Assembly: GCF_009727055.1 (NCBI RefSeq)
Contig: NC_052357.1
Span: 2,411,094 to 2,475,093, forward strand
Direction: 5' to 3'
Length of the DNA: 64,000 nt
Origin: Benincasa hispida
Lineage: Eukaryota > Streptophyta > Magnoliopsida > Cucurbitales > Cucurbitaceae
Positions 1 through 12,915 of the stretch are shown piece by piece (within the stretch, counting starts at the first letter, position 1; each line of letters opens with the position of its first letter). Under the pieces are notes generated by a model, which searched no databases, had not been told where the DNA came from, and was given only the letters and a program-made list of their open reading frames with translations. Position numbers and translations under genes: made by a program.

Positions 1-2021
1 ACGAAACAAGCGGTTATGTATTCATTACAGAAATTACAACATGAAAATACAAATGAACAAGGAGAAATGCTACGAACGTTGATAGACTCATCTCCACGCT
101 CTTTGATCACAAACGCTCGAACACAGCAACCTCGAACGCTCGAACAACATGACCGCTACACTGCACGAACTTCGCACACTTGATCTTAATGATCGCCTCG
201 ATCACGAACACCTCAACAGCACGAATGACCTCCACAGAACCTCGACGGTGTTGAGTTAAGTGTGACACCACCAAGAAAGCTACCTTGGTATCTCGGTGTA
301 AGAATTCCTAGGGTAGGCTCTATGTGGACTTGGTTTGAGGTAGAAGAAGAAGGATTCAACAATCGTGTAAATGATTGAGCAAGTGGGAGAAGACTGAACC
401 TATCGTATAGGTCGATGCCCAATCGTTTAGCAAAAATCGTTTAGCAAAAGCTAAGCGATCGTCTAACAAAAGCTAAGCGATCATTTAGCTCGTTGCTTAG
501 CTGCGTGTCTGTCACATAGAAACACTACACGAACGTTTAACTTTGTCAAGCTGTCGCTTAGTAAATCCTATTTACTTAACAACTTCCATGAGATTCTTTT
601 TTCGAGAGAGAATTCACAAAATCTCAAATTTCAACATTACTAAAATTAAGAAAACAATTTTCCTTTTATCTCACGGTTACCATGAAAACCATCAATAACC
701 TCCCACTCAATTGGATATTATAGAAAAAGAATTAATTATCCAATAATTAATATTATTATAAATATAAATGATAACCAACTTATCATACTATATTTATAAC
801 CTATAGTATTAATATTTCATCTCATGAAACATATAAATCATAGCTCTTTTTCTATTCCATGGTACGTAATGTAAATCTCAATTACATTAATCCTCCACTG
901 GATGTATCTCATACATCATACTGATTATATTATATATAATCGAATTATCTCTTGTCAATTTGAACATTTCAAATCAACACCAAGAACTGATCCTCAACTG
1001 AATCCATTGAGTTACTAAGAGGACCTTATGAACCTGTAGCTTGAAGCTCCAACAGTACGTGAATAACTGACTAAACTCTTTAGTCACGGGATCTACCATC
1101 CGTTAATTGCTAGGCACTCCACTAAAGACTGACAACTGAACTCTCCTTACCATAGATATATTATGTGTCCATCTTAACCAATCAGAAGTGCGACAACCCT
1201 TCACAGATCGCTCGTAAGTATAGCTCGACCAATAATCATTATGCCCCTATAGTTACATCTGACTCCTTAAGTACCACTGATCCCTCTAATGAACATAAAT
1301 CATAGTCCTACTATGACTGAGTCATCTCTTCCAAAGAAAAGCTGTGGCCACTATGTTCAAGCCCTAGAATCAACCTTTAAGGGAGCAATCTCTCTACTTA
1401 TTCCTGCTTCAGGAAAGGAGTGAATTCCATCTTGTGGATTGAGTTTTCAGCTACTAGATCAGACAAGTCCCCAAAAAGGTAGGCATTTTGAGTTGGCAAT
1501 TTGGCCACTCTCACCCATACTAATCAAAGGACTGCCCTCAAAGGCAAGAGTTCCCAAAACACTCAGGATTGAGGTCGTGTCATCTATGGTCGTTTAGATG
1601 AGATGTAAGTCTCTAGTATTAACGACGTTATATATAGAGTATAGTCATCTCGTGGTCCGGTCTTATACAAACTCTTTGTATAGGACACCCTCGCTTGCAC
1701 ATCTCCATATGAATGGTTAAGATCTACCATTTGTAGTAGTTTACAACACTTGCAAACCTCTACAAAGTGGGCCGTAACCGTAGTGTCACTAGGATCAGGT
1801 ATCCCACCTTAATCCTTATACTATAGACCTATTTAGGTTATCACTTAAGGTATGATCCAGTTTTATATCACATATACATGCTTAAGTTCACATAAGATAA
1901 CCAAGGAGCTTGTTTATTGGATGAGTAAATACTAGAATAAAATAACAATTATTTTATTTATTAAACAATTTGTATCATTACAAACAACGAGACTCCAGGA
2001 GAATTAGGACACTAATCCCAA
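1..2021 (-). mobile_element. Solo LTR of a Copia-like element (left edge outside window)
   Basis: The right end reads ...CACTAATCCCAACA, the reverse complement of a Copia LTR start (TGTTGGGATTAGTG). The body (about 900-2000) is the same sequence type as 4922-7015 and 24463-26490, with shared blocks such as 'accactgatccctctaat' and 'gactgccctcaaaggcaag'. A CGAT-rich stretch lies near 420-560, as in the copy at 5240-5560. It interrupts the minus-strand Copia element D, whose pol reading frame resumes at 2022. The start, and therefore the target-site duplication, is outside the window. Confidence 0.75.
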
Positions 2022-2220
2022 CAGAACCACCATAGAATCTTTAAGAATTTCAGGGGTTCCTCCCTTTCCTCTGTATTCACAACATACTGCATCTAGCATT
2101 CCCAAGGAGATTAAATTTCTCTTGAGAAGTGGTACATATCTTACATTTCTAAGGAGTTTCATAGTCCCATCTTTGAATTTTAAAGATACTGAACCAATCC
2201 CTTCAATTTTACAAGCTTGG
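2022..2220 (-). pseudogene. Copia element D, pol fragment (protease/pre-integrase region)
   Basis: Read on the minus strand, this stretch is open and encodes a Copia polyprotein segment with the usual motifs after the protease: 'ACKIEGIGSVSLKFKDG', then 'VRYVPLLKRNLISLG'. It is the continuation of the fragment that begins at 54939. Across the plus-strand insertion the frame reads ...YMGNN-Q-ACKIEGIG once one copy of the 5-bp duplication CTTGG (2216-2220 and 54939-54943) is removed. The rest of D's pol lies beyond the left window edge, past the solo LTR at 1-2021. Confidence 0.85.
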
Positions 2221-4113
2221 TGTTGGGAATGTCCTAAAACTCGCAGTTCATAATCATGGAAACATATTTTATTTATTAAAAAAAATATTATTGAAGAATT
2301 TATTCAATAAAAGTATTATTGAAATTGCATTATGTTATAAAATCCAGTAAACGAATCCATCACTATAGTATGAATACTGTGACTTTATATAGAGACATAA
2401 AAGAGGATCAAGTTATAGTATATAGTGAAAAAAGTCTATAAGTATATGGATGAGATTGGGTACCTCGTCCTGGGGACACTATGGATGCGACATTCTTTAT
2501 GTACTGATACAAACGAAGTGGTCCCAAAATGGTTCATGTGGAGACAAGCGATTGGGGGAATCCTATGTAAAGGAGTTTTGCATAAGATCAGACCACGAAA
2601 TAGTCATTTTTCTTTATAACGACCATTTATTGTTAAAATTGACTATTTCAATTTGATGACCTAGGATAACTCGATCTTAATTCTGAGCTAACTATGAACT
2701 TCTATTTATTTGGGATTATCCTTTGATCTGCATAGATGATAGTAGTTCAACAACATTGCTCAACAAGCCTCTCATTTTGGGGATAAGATCAGATACATAG
2801 TTGGAGACATAGTCCTACAAGATGGAATTCACTCCTACCCGTTTTAGGTTAGCAGATAGGTTATTCCTTTAAGTTTTGATTCTTGGTCTTGAATAAAGGG
2901 GCCCCACCCTCTCATGACTGAGAGGGACATGATTTATTAGTTAGACTATAAACCAATTGTTCAATAGAGGATCAGTGGGAGCTTAAGGAGCAAGATGTAT
3001 TTATAGGGGTAAAATGATAATTTTGACCTAGCTGCAAATATGAATGACCTATGAAAGATCGACTTACTGATCATGGTTAAATCAAGTGGACAGAAATATA
3101 TCTACAGTGAGGAGAGTACATCCATCGAGCTATAGTGGTATGTCTCGGTGGTTAATGAAAATGGATTAATTCAGGTTAAAGAGTTTAATCGATTAATCTC
3201 AAATCGTTGGAGCTCATGATTTGTAGATCCATAAGGTTCCACTACTAGCTCGTAAAACATTACATCATGGATTAGAATATTGAGTGAATTTGAAGTGTTC
3301 AAATTCCAAATTAGGATTTGAATTTGAAATGTTCAAATTCAATTTAGGGTTTGGATAATTATATTCGATAAAATTTAAATTTATCGAAATTAAATGTAAA
3401 AATAGATAGTCTAAAATATTTAAATATTGATTACATGAATATGGATTCATGTTTAAATTAGGTGTTTTATTAATTTAATATTTGATATTAAATTATTATT
3501 TAATTAATTATTTAAATTAAATTAAATCATTTCAAATTAAGAAAATTCAATTTTTGAAATTGAGTTTTAGTTTTAATTTAATTTAAGTTGAAAAACTGAA
3601 TTAAATTAAAAATAGAAATGCATTTGGTGGAATTATCCCATTTTTGGGGGTTTTTAATGGATTATTTCAAAATTTAACACCTAGGCCACTCACTAAGTGC
3701 AATTTGAAGTGTCAAATTGCTGAATGAGTGATGTTTGCATGTTTGAGATTGATTAAAGCTTCATTTTTTGAGAATATTCATTCATGCAATCTGAACTTTG
3801 AAAAGTTTTCAGCAAAAACTGTTTAACTATCAAACCTCTCCATTTTTCACCTTAATTCAACTCAATTTAGAGTTTTCACCACTGTATCCAAGGTTGAGAA
3901 TAATAGAGAAGTCCCTCTTGGTGGTCTACTAGAAATTTGGAGACCGAATTCGTGAAGTTCAGCTAGGATCAAGAGTATTTCTACAAAGTTGTACTCATAT
4001 GGAACCCTCTTTTTATGAAAATTATTTTAAGCATGCTTCTGAACTCAAATTAAGTGTAATTAGAATTCTTAGTGATTCTGTTTGCTTCCATTTTATGCAT
4101 GTTTATCCTATCA
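2221..4113 (+). mobile_element. 5' LTR of Copia element A
   Basis: Begins TGTTGGGAATG and ends TTTATCCTATCA, followed two bases later by a tRNA-Met primer-binding site. It is preceded by CTTGG (2216-2220), the same five bases that follow the LTR ending at 54938. Its closest relative in the window is that LTR (53022-54938), roughly 88-90% identical by eye over the first 250 bases. The LTR of element B (42101) is a different subfamily. Length 1893 bp. Confidence 0.9.
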
Positions 4114-4115
4114 AT

Positions 4116-4127
4116 TGGTATCAGAGC
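4116..4127 (+). other. Primer-binding site of Copia element A
   Basis: TGGTATCAGAGC, the classic initiator tRNA-Met primer site of plant Copia elements, starts two bases after the LTR terminal CA. Confidence 0.9.
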
Positions 4128-4921
4128 ATGATTTAAGCACTTAATTAACGATAACTTGAATTTTGTGGGTGAATTTCTAGTAATGCATGTTTGGTGACTG
4201 ATATGGTATATAAATCAATTTTGGCATTAGAATTCTCTTTGATTTAGTTGTTAAATTTGTAATTGGCTCTTGGTTGATGGGCCTTAATGTATGTTTAAGG
4301 GTCTTTAATTTTATTGGAGTGAATAGAGTTGAAAATAGGCTGTAATTGAAGATCAAGCAAGCAAGGTCAGAAGCAAAACCTGCAGAATAAGCCATTGCCT
4401 TCGCAGCATCGTGACGCTGTTCATCCTGAAGCTTGAGGCACTGAAACACTGGGATGGAGCGTTGCAACGTTGCTCATCCTTGCCCAGAAACACACCCACA
4501 ACAGGTCCAATTCGCGGGAGTAAGCCAGTTCGATCGGTTTTAACTACCAGGGGTCCGATTAAGAACTTTCTGAAGCTTTGGAGGGTCGGTTTGGGCGGTC
4601 CGGTTCCTGTTCGAGCCGGTTCGAGTGGTCCAGAGGCACTTTGAAGCTGCATTTTGTATTGCTTTTGTAATAAATAGTTCATTGCTTGCTTAAGATGTCA
4701 AAATTGATCTATATCAGTGTTGTTTAAATATTTTATGTATGTGATGTATGTTATATTTAAATTAAACATGTATGTGCATATTGTATGCCATGTAGATTTT
4801 AAATCCCACCATAGGAAAGCATATGTTATAAATTAGTTATAATATATAGTATAATAACATATGTTATTATACTATATATTGTATAGATTTTAATTCTCAT
4901 CATAGGAAAGCATATGATGTA

Positions 4922-7015
4922 TGTAAAAGAACTCTTATTCAAGAGTACCTACGAGTGGAAGCAGATCTTTCCAATTCATTGTGATAGAATTATCGCATAT
5001 ACATTCAAACATACTTTCATAATGCTAAAGAGATCAAAAAATTATACTAGTTGAAGATTTCTTCTTCACAGCGAGTCTGAAACCCAACCGTCTATCTCGA
5101 ACAATCACCACTCGGACAGAAGGAAACGGAGAAGAAAACACCACTTAGAGCCTTCAATATTCTTGGAGTGAGAATCCAAAGTGTGTGGGCTTTGTTCGCA
5201 TTTGGTAGAGGGAAGAAGGAAGAGAGACCGTACACAACGATCAAGCGAGTGGGAGATGCAGTCGTCTATCGCATAGACAAGATGCTTGATTGTTTAGGGG
5301 AAGTATACGATCGTGTAGAAAAAGTAAGTGATTGTCAAAACGATCGTGTAGGAAACGTAAACGATTGTCTAAACGATCGTGTAGGAAAAGGGTGAGTGAT
5401 CGTCCGAACGACCACGTAGGAAAAACTAAGCGATTGTCTATACGATCGTTTAGTAAATATCGGGAGCTAAACAATCACTTAAGAAAAGGTAAACGATCGT
5501 TTAGGTAATAGCGCGCGATAGTGTAATCGGTATACGATTGCTTAGCAATATCATATATGTAAGCGATCGTGCAATCACTATTGTATAGGCACTGATTTTC
5601 TAAATGATGACACTATCTTTTCACAATGTCTGCACACGTCGAGATTTATAATGCACTCATCCGTTATTTAGAACAGAAGATGCGCCTTCCCATTTCCTTT
5701 ATAACTGTCCAATGAATGTGATCTTATAATATTCATAACATATAAATTAATATTATATATTAATTATAATATTTTCCTCTATTAGATATAAATCATATTT
5801 ATATTTAATTTCTTCCAAATTAATGTATCTCATACATAAAGTTAATTATATCATATTTAATTAACTCGTTCAATTATATCATATATAATCGAACTCTCTC
5901 TTGTCAATTTGAACATTTCAAACTGACCCAAAATGCGATTCTTAACTTGTATCCAAGCTACCAAGGGGACCTTATGAACCTATGGCTCGAAGCTCCAACG
6001 GTGCGTGAACAGTTGACTAAACTCTTTAGTCACGATATCCACCATTCGTTAACTACCAAGTATTCTACTAAAGACCGACAGTTGAACTCTTCTTGCCATA
6101 GATATAGTTCTCTGTCCATTGGATATAACCAATCATCAGTATGATGACCCTTTACAGATGCTCGTAGTTACAGTAGGCCAATTTACCGTTTTGCCCCTGT
6201 AATTACATCTTCCTCTTTAGGTACCACTGATCCCTCTAATAAACAATAGAACATAGTCCTACTATGTGTGAACACCTCTTGGGCCATGAGAAGGTGTGTG
6301 GCGCCACATTGTTCAAGTCTCGGGATCAGTCCTTAAGAGAGCAATCTATCTACTTACCCTTACTTTAGGGAAGGAGTGAACTTCATCTTGTGAAGCTGAG
6401 TTCCCAGCTCCCAAATCAAAAGAATCCTCAAAATGGTAGGTTTGAGTCGGTGTTCTGGCCACTCACACCCATGTAGATCAAAGGACCGCCCTCAATGGCA
6501 AGAGTTCCCAACTCACTTAGGATTGAGGTCGTGTTACCTATGGTCATCCTAGTGAAGTGAAGTCTCAGTCATGAACGGTGTTATATAACGAGACGTTAAC
6601 ACTTCGTGGTCAGTTCTTATATAAACTCTTTGTATAGGATGCCCCCGCTCGCATGTCCCCTACATGAATGATTAGGATCAGACCATCTGTGACAAGTCAC
6701 AACACTTGTGACCATTCCACAAAGAGAGCTGCATCCATAGCGTTACCAGGATAAGGTTTCCCTCCTATATGCATATACTACAGACCATTTTGGTTATCAC
6801 TCAAGACATGATCCATTTGTATGTCACCACATACATGCTTAAGTTACATACTGATAACCAGGGATATTAAATTTATTGTTTTGTGGTAAAATTAAACATC
6901 TAAATGTGCAAAGTCAAGTAGTAAAGTAAATATCATTTATATATACATCACAAGTGTTCATACAAAGTTGTTTACAAACAACTGGACACGAGACTTTAGG
7001 GCACAAACCCCAACA
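4922..7015 (-). mobile_element. Solo LTR, Copia-like, reverse orientation
   Basis: It splits the leader of Copia A. The right end is ...CAAACCCCAACA (reverse of TGTTGGGG), the left end TGTAAAAGAAC. Internal blocks match 1-2021 and 24463-26490. I could not find an exact 5-bp duplication: 4917-4921 is ATGTA and 7016-7020 is CTATG. A 15-bp stretch GCATATGATGTATGT does occur at both junctions (4910-4924 and 7022-7036). The exact ends are therefore uncertain by a few bases. No internal retrotransposon coding is present. Confidence 0.75.
5241..5560. repeat. Irregular CGAT(C/T)GT repeat array
   Basis: About fifteen imperfect copies of 'aacgatcgtntaggaaa' or 'gcgattgtctatacg', with spacing of roughly 18-34 bases. 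It lies near the 3' end of the reverse-oriented LTR; a shorter version sits at 420-560. Confidence 0.65.
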
Positions 7016-9805
7016 CTATGTGCATATGATGTATGTTTCATGCATTAGAATATGTTATAAATTAGTTATAATATATAGTATGCATGAGATTAGGGTTTCA
7101 TAAGTTTAATATAAGTGTTATATTAATGTATGAAATACTTATGTGAATGTTATAGTATGTCTATAGTTTTATAAGAGTTATAAAATGGGTTAGATATTTA
7201 AAATCTATAATAAAGATAAGATGCATGCTCACTTAGGTTTAATAACAACTTGTTTTAATAGTTAAATAGGTCGTTATCTTATAAAACATGGTTACAAACT
7301 CAATCGGTCTATAATCCTGTCTAAGGTTGGAGGTACTTAAGTTTAAAGTTTACGTAACACCTCCTACTTGGGGATTTTAGTCGAATTACTGAGCATTGTT
7401 AACCGATTTTATGAGCATGCGTGAGCAGTGTGAGGCAATAAAATGGTTTTATCACTTAGACATCATAGGTTAAATCCAAATATTGACGTTATACTTGGAT
7501 AAACCACATAGACTTAGGATGTTATTTAGTCGGAATCATACCTAAGTACTGTCACACCCCGTCCCGACCCCGCATTCCTAAGCCCGAGGAGAGGTGTGAG
7601 GGACCGCAGATACCACCCTTTTGTGATATCTACTGTCCAACTGAACCTCTTTACTACAGTCAGTAAATTTTAAGTCAAGGAGATAAACAACAACTGATTA
7701 AGTAGGTCCATTTTATTACAACAATATAACGTTTATACAACTCTAAGACTTAACTACAAAGTTTACAACAACAACTGTAAAACCCTTCGGAAGTGTAACT
7801 GTGGCATGTGGCAAACCTTAACCTTAGCAGCACCCTGGAACTCCTCACCTTTCGCTACTTTGGAAGAAAAACATTTGAAAAACGGGGTGAGCTTGCTAGC
7901 CCAGTGAGTGACAAGAAAACTGATTCTTATGAAAGAAGTACCGTCATGCCTTAGGTACTTTTGCTCAGATACCTTCTCAAAACTGTATCCATTAGTATTG
8001 AGCTGCTCGGATACCTTCTCAACTGTCCTTCGGTATCGAGTTTCAAGTAAAACTAGTCATACAATGACCTAGTCATACAATGACTTTCTTTACTAAAACA
8101 TTGAAAATGTATCTTTATCTGAAAAATCTTTCTTTAGAACATGGTTTTTTAAAACATTGTAAATATTTAGTCAAATATTTTAGTTACTCACCTTGATCGT
8201 TTAGGGACCTTTCTCTCTAGAAGTTCCTTGGTCACCTTGGGTTCCCTTTTGAACCTTACGATCCATATTCAAATTGAAGCTCCAATCACTCATAGTTCTA
8301 GGCTTTATCTCAAGATACTTCCTTCTACAAATATGATCTAAAATGTCTCAGGAAGATTACCTCAAAATATTAGCCCTGAGCTTCTCGTGGTTTGGTCGAA
8401 ATCTTCAAAATATCAAGACAGATCCAGCTTACCTGATAGCTCGACCCTTCTGTCCTTTCCTCATTATTCAGCCCAATTCCTTGGAGCTTCTTTTCCGGCA
8501 GCCCTAATCTGAAAACTAGACTCACATAGATTTCAGGTGGCTTTATAATCACTCCAAATGCATGAGTATTCTAGGAGAACTCCTCATCCCAAGTTGATGC
8601 TATTTCCAGACTTCACTGTCCGATAGCATTTCCTCTTCTTGGAACTTCATGATCGACGCATGGTTCTGCTACCAATGCATGTCCTTCATCAACGCATAGT
8701 CTCCTTCTAATTAACCTTCATACACTATTCTTTATGTCATTTGAAGAGAATTTGAGTTATGATCTGAAGTCTTTGGCCCTATTTATAGGCGTCCAAGATT
8801 TCTCTAAGGCCGACACCTTCTACTTGGCCGCATGTCCAAGTGTCCTTTCCTTACACTATTAACGCAACCTTACGTCATCGCAACCCATGGTGTCGTCCTC
8901 TTCCTTTAGCCAACACATAACCCTCACATTTGGATGTCTTCTTATGCATCCAACTCATTTGCTTAAGGCTTAAGATTTCTTCCTAATAAGCCACATGTCC
9001 GGATGACGACCTTGAATGCGTCCATCCAATCTCTTATGCACCCATCTACCGCAATGCGTCCATTCACTCTCATATACGTTCATCCAACGTCATATGCGTC
9101 CAACCGATTGGCGCAACACACTTATGTCTGGACATCACCCATTGGTGCATGCGTCCATCCCATGTTTGCGCCCTTGTGGTGTCACCCTTCAAGCCATTGC
9201 CCCCTAGAACCTTTCCCCATATGCGACCCACTAACCTCAATTGTGCCATCTTTAATTAATGCAATCCTTACCTTATGCATTCCAATAACGCAATTTGGTT
9301 GCATATGCTTAGATGCTCGCAAGGTTCTTCCTTGGCCGCATGCCTTCTACCGCATAGCTTACCTTTTGCCTTATGCCCTCAACTAGGATTATGACCAACT
9401 TTCTTCCACCCCATACTATTTGCTCAAGTCTTTTCCTATGCGTCCACATGCCTCGGATGTCCAACGCATATAGCACATCACCAATGCATAATAGCCTTTG
9501 GGTCGACTTGGTTCTCTACTCAACACCTCATAATATAGCTCACCATCGCCTAGGCTCTTGCTAACGCATTCCTTATAACCAACGCATGTATGTCCTTGTT
9601 GTTTGTCAACGTCCATAGTCTCTTGCTCAAGACCAACGTAACCAATTCTCATAAACCTTATTACCGCAAGCCTTAGCAATGCAAAGACAATTCACCATGC
9701 GTCCACCGTAGCTTGTTTCATCACCTAGCTTATCGTTTAGCAAAGCCGCCGCATATCATCATCGCATAGTATCATCGCATCCATCGCGTAGCATTGCCGC
9801 ATCCA

Positions 9806-9943
9806 CGACCCATGCGTGTGCGTACCATCGCCGCATACATGATCAATGCGTGCACGTACCATTGTCGCATACTTGATCAATGCGTGCGCGTACCATTGCC
9901 GCATACTCGATCAATGCGTGCGCGTACCATCGCCGCATACTAT
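9806..9943. repeat. 34-bp tandem repeat, about 4 copies
   Basis: The unit is GATCAATGCGTGCGCGTACC plus ATTGCCGCATACTC, with a few mismatches between copies (first copy partial). It lies upstream of the TATA-like site when the LTR is read on its own (minus) strand, i.e. within U3. Confidence 0.8.
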
Positions 9944-9952
9944 ATCAATGCG

Positions 9953-10052
9953 TAATGCTGCTGCATACCATCAACCGTATACCTTCGGCTGCATACCATC
10001 GGCCGCATACCTTCGGCCGCATACCATCGGCCGCATACCATCAGCCACATAC
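9953..10052. repeat. 14-bp tandem repeat (CATACCATCGGCCG), about 6 copies
   Basis: Successive units CATACC(A/T)TCGGC(C/T)G follow directly after the 34-bp array. Both arrays share the core GCCGCATAC, so the shorter repeat probably arose from part of the longer one. Confidence 0.8.
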
Positions 10053-11140
10053 GTGTGCGTCTCCAGCGCTTTGCGCCCATGTCCACATAATTTGAGGCTA
10101 CCACATACGTTTTTCTAACTTCTCAAGACATAGGCTGCCGCATGCTTGTCCCCGCATAGCCTTTCCTCTCAGCCATACTTCAAGCTCTTTCAATACCCAA
10201 ATATCCTCTCAAATGTTCATAGCGAACGCATGGCACCACACCAACACTTAGTTCAAAGCCAATGCATTGTCTAGTACTTAAGCCATTTTTGTCTTGGCTT
10301 CTAATGCATAGTTCCTTTTTGGCATTATACTTAACCAAATTTTTACTAGTTAAGGCTTATCTCAAAGCTACTTAACAAATATATTTAAATGCTTAGAATT
10401 TTCCTTCACTTCAACATAGGATTTAACTTTCACCTAGTTAACCCCTTTTATTTTCTGCTTAAGTAGGAAAAATGGAAATCTGGGTTTCACAAGTACAAAA
10501 GATACCCAAATAATTAGAACACTTTAGTGAAAGATTAATAATATATACAATATATTATTTTTAGCTCTCGCATCCCTAAGAGTTCACACTTGAGATCTAT
10601 GCTCGACTTTATTTCACTTTTCCTGCAACTGCTCCATTCGGAAAGTGTTTGCATGAATCAATAGCAATGTGAATTGGGAAAGTAGTACATAGTAAGTAGG
10701 TGCAAGAAATGTGTCAACATATCCTACAGTCTTTTCCATTAGTTTGAACTGTGAGATTCCTATGTTGCGCCTGTTGTCGTTTTTAGGCAGCACTAGCTAG
10801 TCGTTTTACGGCGATCCCCTCGGAAGGTTGTAACATAGGATTCGAAACAACCCAAACTTCATAAATGAATAGGGTTTCTTAGTTTCGCTTGAACATTGTC
10901 TTCCTTTTTGAGGGAATATTCTTAGCTACTAAGTGTTATAAGTTCTTGACCGAAAACGGTAACTAAATGACTATAGGAATAAGAGTTATTCTGGATATAG
11001 TATTTGGTCAAGAATGTCTTGCTCTAGTGAAGGAGTATTCGACTGTCCCTTGGTGGCATCTATTCTAACTCACTAAAGTGTCGTTGCAAATAAATAAAGA
11101 AATACAGGTACTTTATTACTTTTGCTAAAATTGGATTTAG

Positions 11141-12057
11141 ATGCAATTTACTCACATAATTTGTTTATGTTTCAGCATGTCAAACTCGATTATACAACTC
11201 TTAGCCTCCAATAAATTCAATGGATATAGTTACTCATATTGGAAGTCGAACATGAACACAATACGAGTAATTGATGATCTGAGATTTGTTTTAACGAAGG
11301 AACGTCCCCCTCTTCCCAATCCTAATGCAACCTAAAATTTTTGGGATATCTATGACACATGGGCCCAAATAAATGAAAAGGCCAGAGCCTATACTTTGGT
11401 AAGTATATCTGATGTGCTTACCAAAAAGCATGAAACCATGGTCACTGCAAGAGAGATCATGTAGTCGTTGTAAGGGATGTTTGGACAGCTGTCCTCATCG
11501 GTACGACACGATGCTATTAAATACGTTTATAATTCACGTACGAAGGAGGGGACTTCTGTTAGGGAACATGTCCTCCATTTCAATATAGCGGAGGCAAACA
11601 GGGTTGTCATAGACGAGAAGAGCCAAGTGAGTATGATAACGGAGTATTTACGAAGAGTTTTCTAAATTTTCGTACAAATGCTGTAATGAATAAGATAGAT
11701 TACAACTTGATGACTTTTTTCAATGAACTCCAGACTTACCATTCTTTAATGAAAAATAAAGAAGGGGAGGCAAATGTTTTTTTCCCAAAGAAAATTTCAG
11801 AAGGGAGCTTCATCTAGTTTAAAACCATCTGAAAAGAAGTCTGGATCTTCGAAGGATAAAAATATCTAGATGAAGAAAAAGGGAAAAGGGAAGAAACAGT
11901 CTCCTGCCACTAAAAGCAAGACAAAAGTTGCAAAAGAAAAATGTTTCCATTACAATGTTGATGGACATTGGAAGCACATTTGCCCAAATTATCTTGCAAG
12001 AAAGATAGTTGAGAAGGTAATCAAAGTAAATTCGATTTACTTGTAATAGAAACATAT
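11141..12057 (+). pseudogene. Copia A gag (broken)
   Basis: Frame pieces at 11141-11335, 11477-11665 and beyond encode a Copia nucleocapsid polyprotein: N-terminal 'SIIQLLASNKFNGYSYSYW', then 'VIDDLRFVLTKERPP', then 'VREHVLHFNIAEANRV', and near 11937-11981 a zinc knuckle. That knuckle is damaged: the second Cys of C-x2-C-x4-H-x4-C is Tyr ('CFHYNVDGHWKHIC'). Stop codons (for example after 'NPNAT' at 11333-11335) and frameshifts break it into at least four pieces. The homologous copies in B (45846) and C (48984) have longer open stretches. Confidence 0.85.
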
Positions 12058-12079
12058 TTAGTGGAAAGTTCTCACTTAA

Positions 12080-12903
12080 CCTAGATACTGGATTCAGGTG
12101 CCGCTAACCATATTTTTTCATTCTTATAGGAAACTAGTTTCTAGAAGCAGCTATCAGGAAATGAAATGACTTTCAAGGCAGGAACAGGTAAAGTCATTTC
12201 AACAGAAGCAGTGGGAGATATCAAGTTAATTTTTGGAGATTCTTACATTTTACTTGGAAATGTATATTATGTATGTATATGAAAAGGAACTTAATCGTTG
12301 TATCTTGTTTGCTGGAACATATGTATAAAGTCACTTATGATATAAATGAAGTGTTCATTAGTTCAAAAGGTGTTCAAATGTGTATAACTAAACTTGAAAA
12401 TAACTTGTACGTGTTAAAACCAACTGAGGCAAAAACCATTTTAAATATAGAGATGTTTAAAATGGTAGAAACTCAAAATAAGAAAAGAATGATTTCTCCT
12501 AACGCCTATCTCTGGCATTTAAGACTTGGTCACATAAATTTCAATAGGATTGAGAGATTGGTTAAAAATGGTCGTCTAAATTAGTTAGAAGATAGATCTT
12601 TACCTCCATGTGAATCATTTCTTGAGGGAAAAATGACCAAAAGATCTTTTTTAGGAAAAATGTCTTAGAGCTAAAGAACCTCTAAAACTTATACATTCAG
12701 ACCTTTGTGGTCCGATGAATGTGAAAGCTCGGGGAGGATCTGAATATTATGTTAGTTTCATTGATGATTATTCTAGATATGGCTATGTTTACCTAATGCA
12801 TCAAAAGTTTGAGACTCTTGAAAAGTTCAAAGAATGTAAGACCGAGGTTGAGAACCTATTAGGTAAAAGGATAAAAAATACTTCGATCAGATTGAGGTGG
12901 TGA
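12080..12903 (+). pseudogene. Copia A protease to integrase N-terminal part (broken)
   Basis: Contains 'ILDSGAANH', the D-S-G aspartic protease site, near 12085-12110, directly after an in-frame TAG. Next comes the gag-pre-integrase motif 'LWHLRLGHINFNRIERLV' (12513-12570), then the first part of the integrase core, 'GSEYYVSFIDDYSRYGYVYL' (12739-12798), holding the first catalytic Asp. The frame shifts near 12890. The coding sequence is cut at 12915 by the Athila element and resumes at 23679. Translation is blocked at several points. Confidence 0.85.
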
Positions 12904-12915
12904 GTATATGGATTT

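Larger units (their letters stand above)
7549..10491 (-). mobile_element. Solo LTR of a Ty3/gypsy (chromovirus-like) element
   Basis: Flanked by a perfect 5-bp duplication AGTAC (7544-7548 and 10492-10496) inside the Copia A leader; element B shows the uninterrupted sequence. Plus-strand ends are TGTCACACCCCGTCC and GGGTTTCACA. The sequence GGGGTGTGACA is, from memory, the usual 3' end of plant chromovirus LTRs, so transcription would run on the minus strand. A TATA-type sequence (TATTTATA on plus, 8780-8787) fits that. The LTR is unusually long (2943 bp) because of GCAT/TGCG-rich repeats at about 9000-10100. Confidence 0.88.
4128..11140 (+). other. Untranslated leader of Copia A, split by two solo LTRs
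   Basis: The leader pieces 4128-4921, 7016-7548 and 10492-11140 align in order with the leader of element B (43982-45845), for example 'ttagctctcacgtccctaa' and 'catatcctacggtctcttc' in B. No convincing long coding frame is present. A local duplication around 4800-4920 repeats 'cataggaaagcatatg'. The leader carries the inverted motif GCGTTGCAACGTTGC near 4470, also present in B's leader. Confidence 0.7.

Noticed and set aside
5241..5560. CGAT-rich array as a CRISPR-like array
   Set aside because: Eukaryotic context, no constant repeat or regular spacer length, and it lies within an LTR.
9003..10118. Open frames of 60-127 codons in the GCAT-rich region as genes
   Set aside because: Low-complexity peptides (PHTxGRIPSAxY repeats) read from tandem repeats inside a solo LTR.
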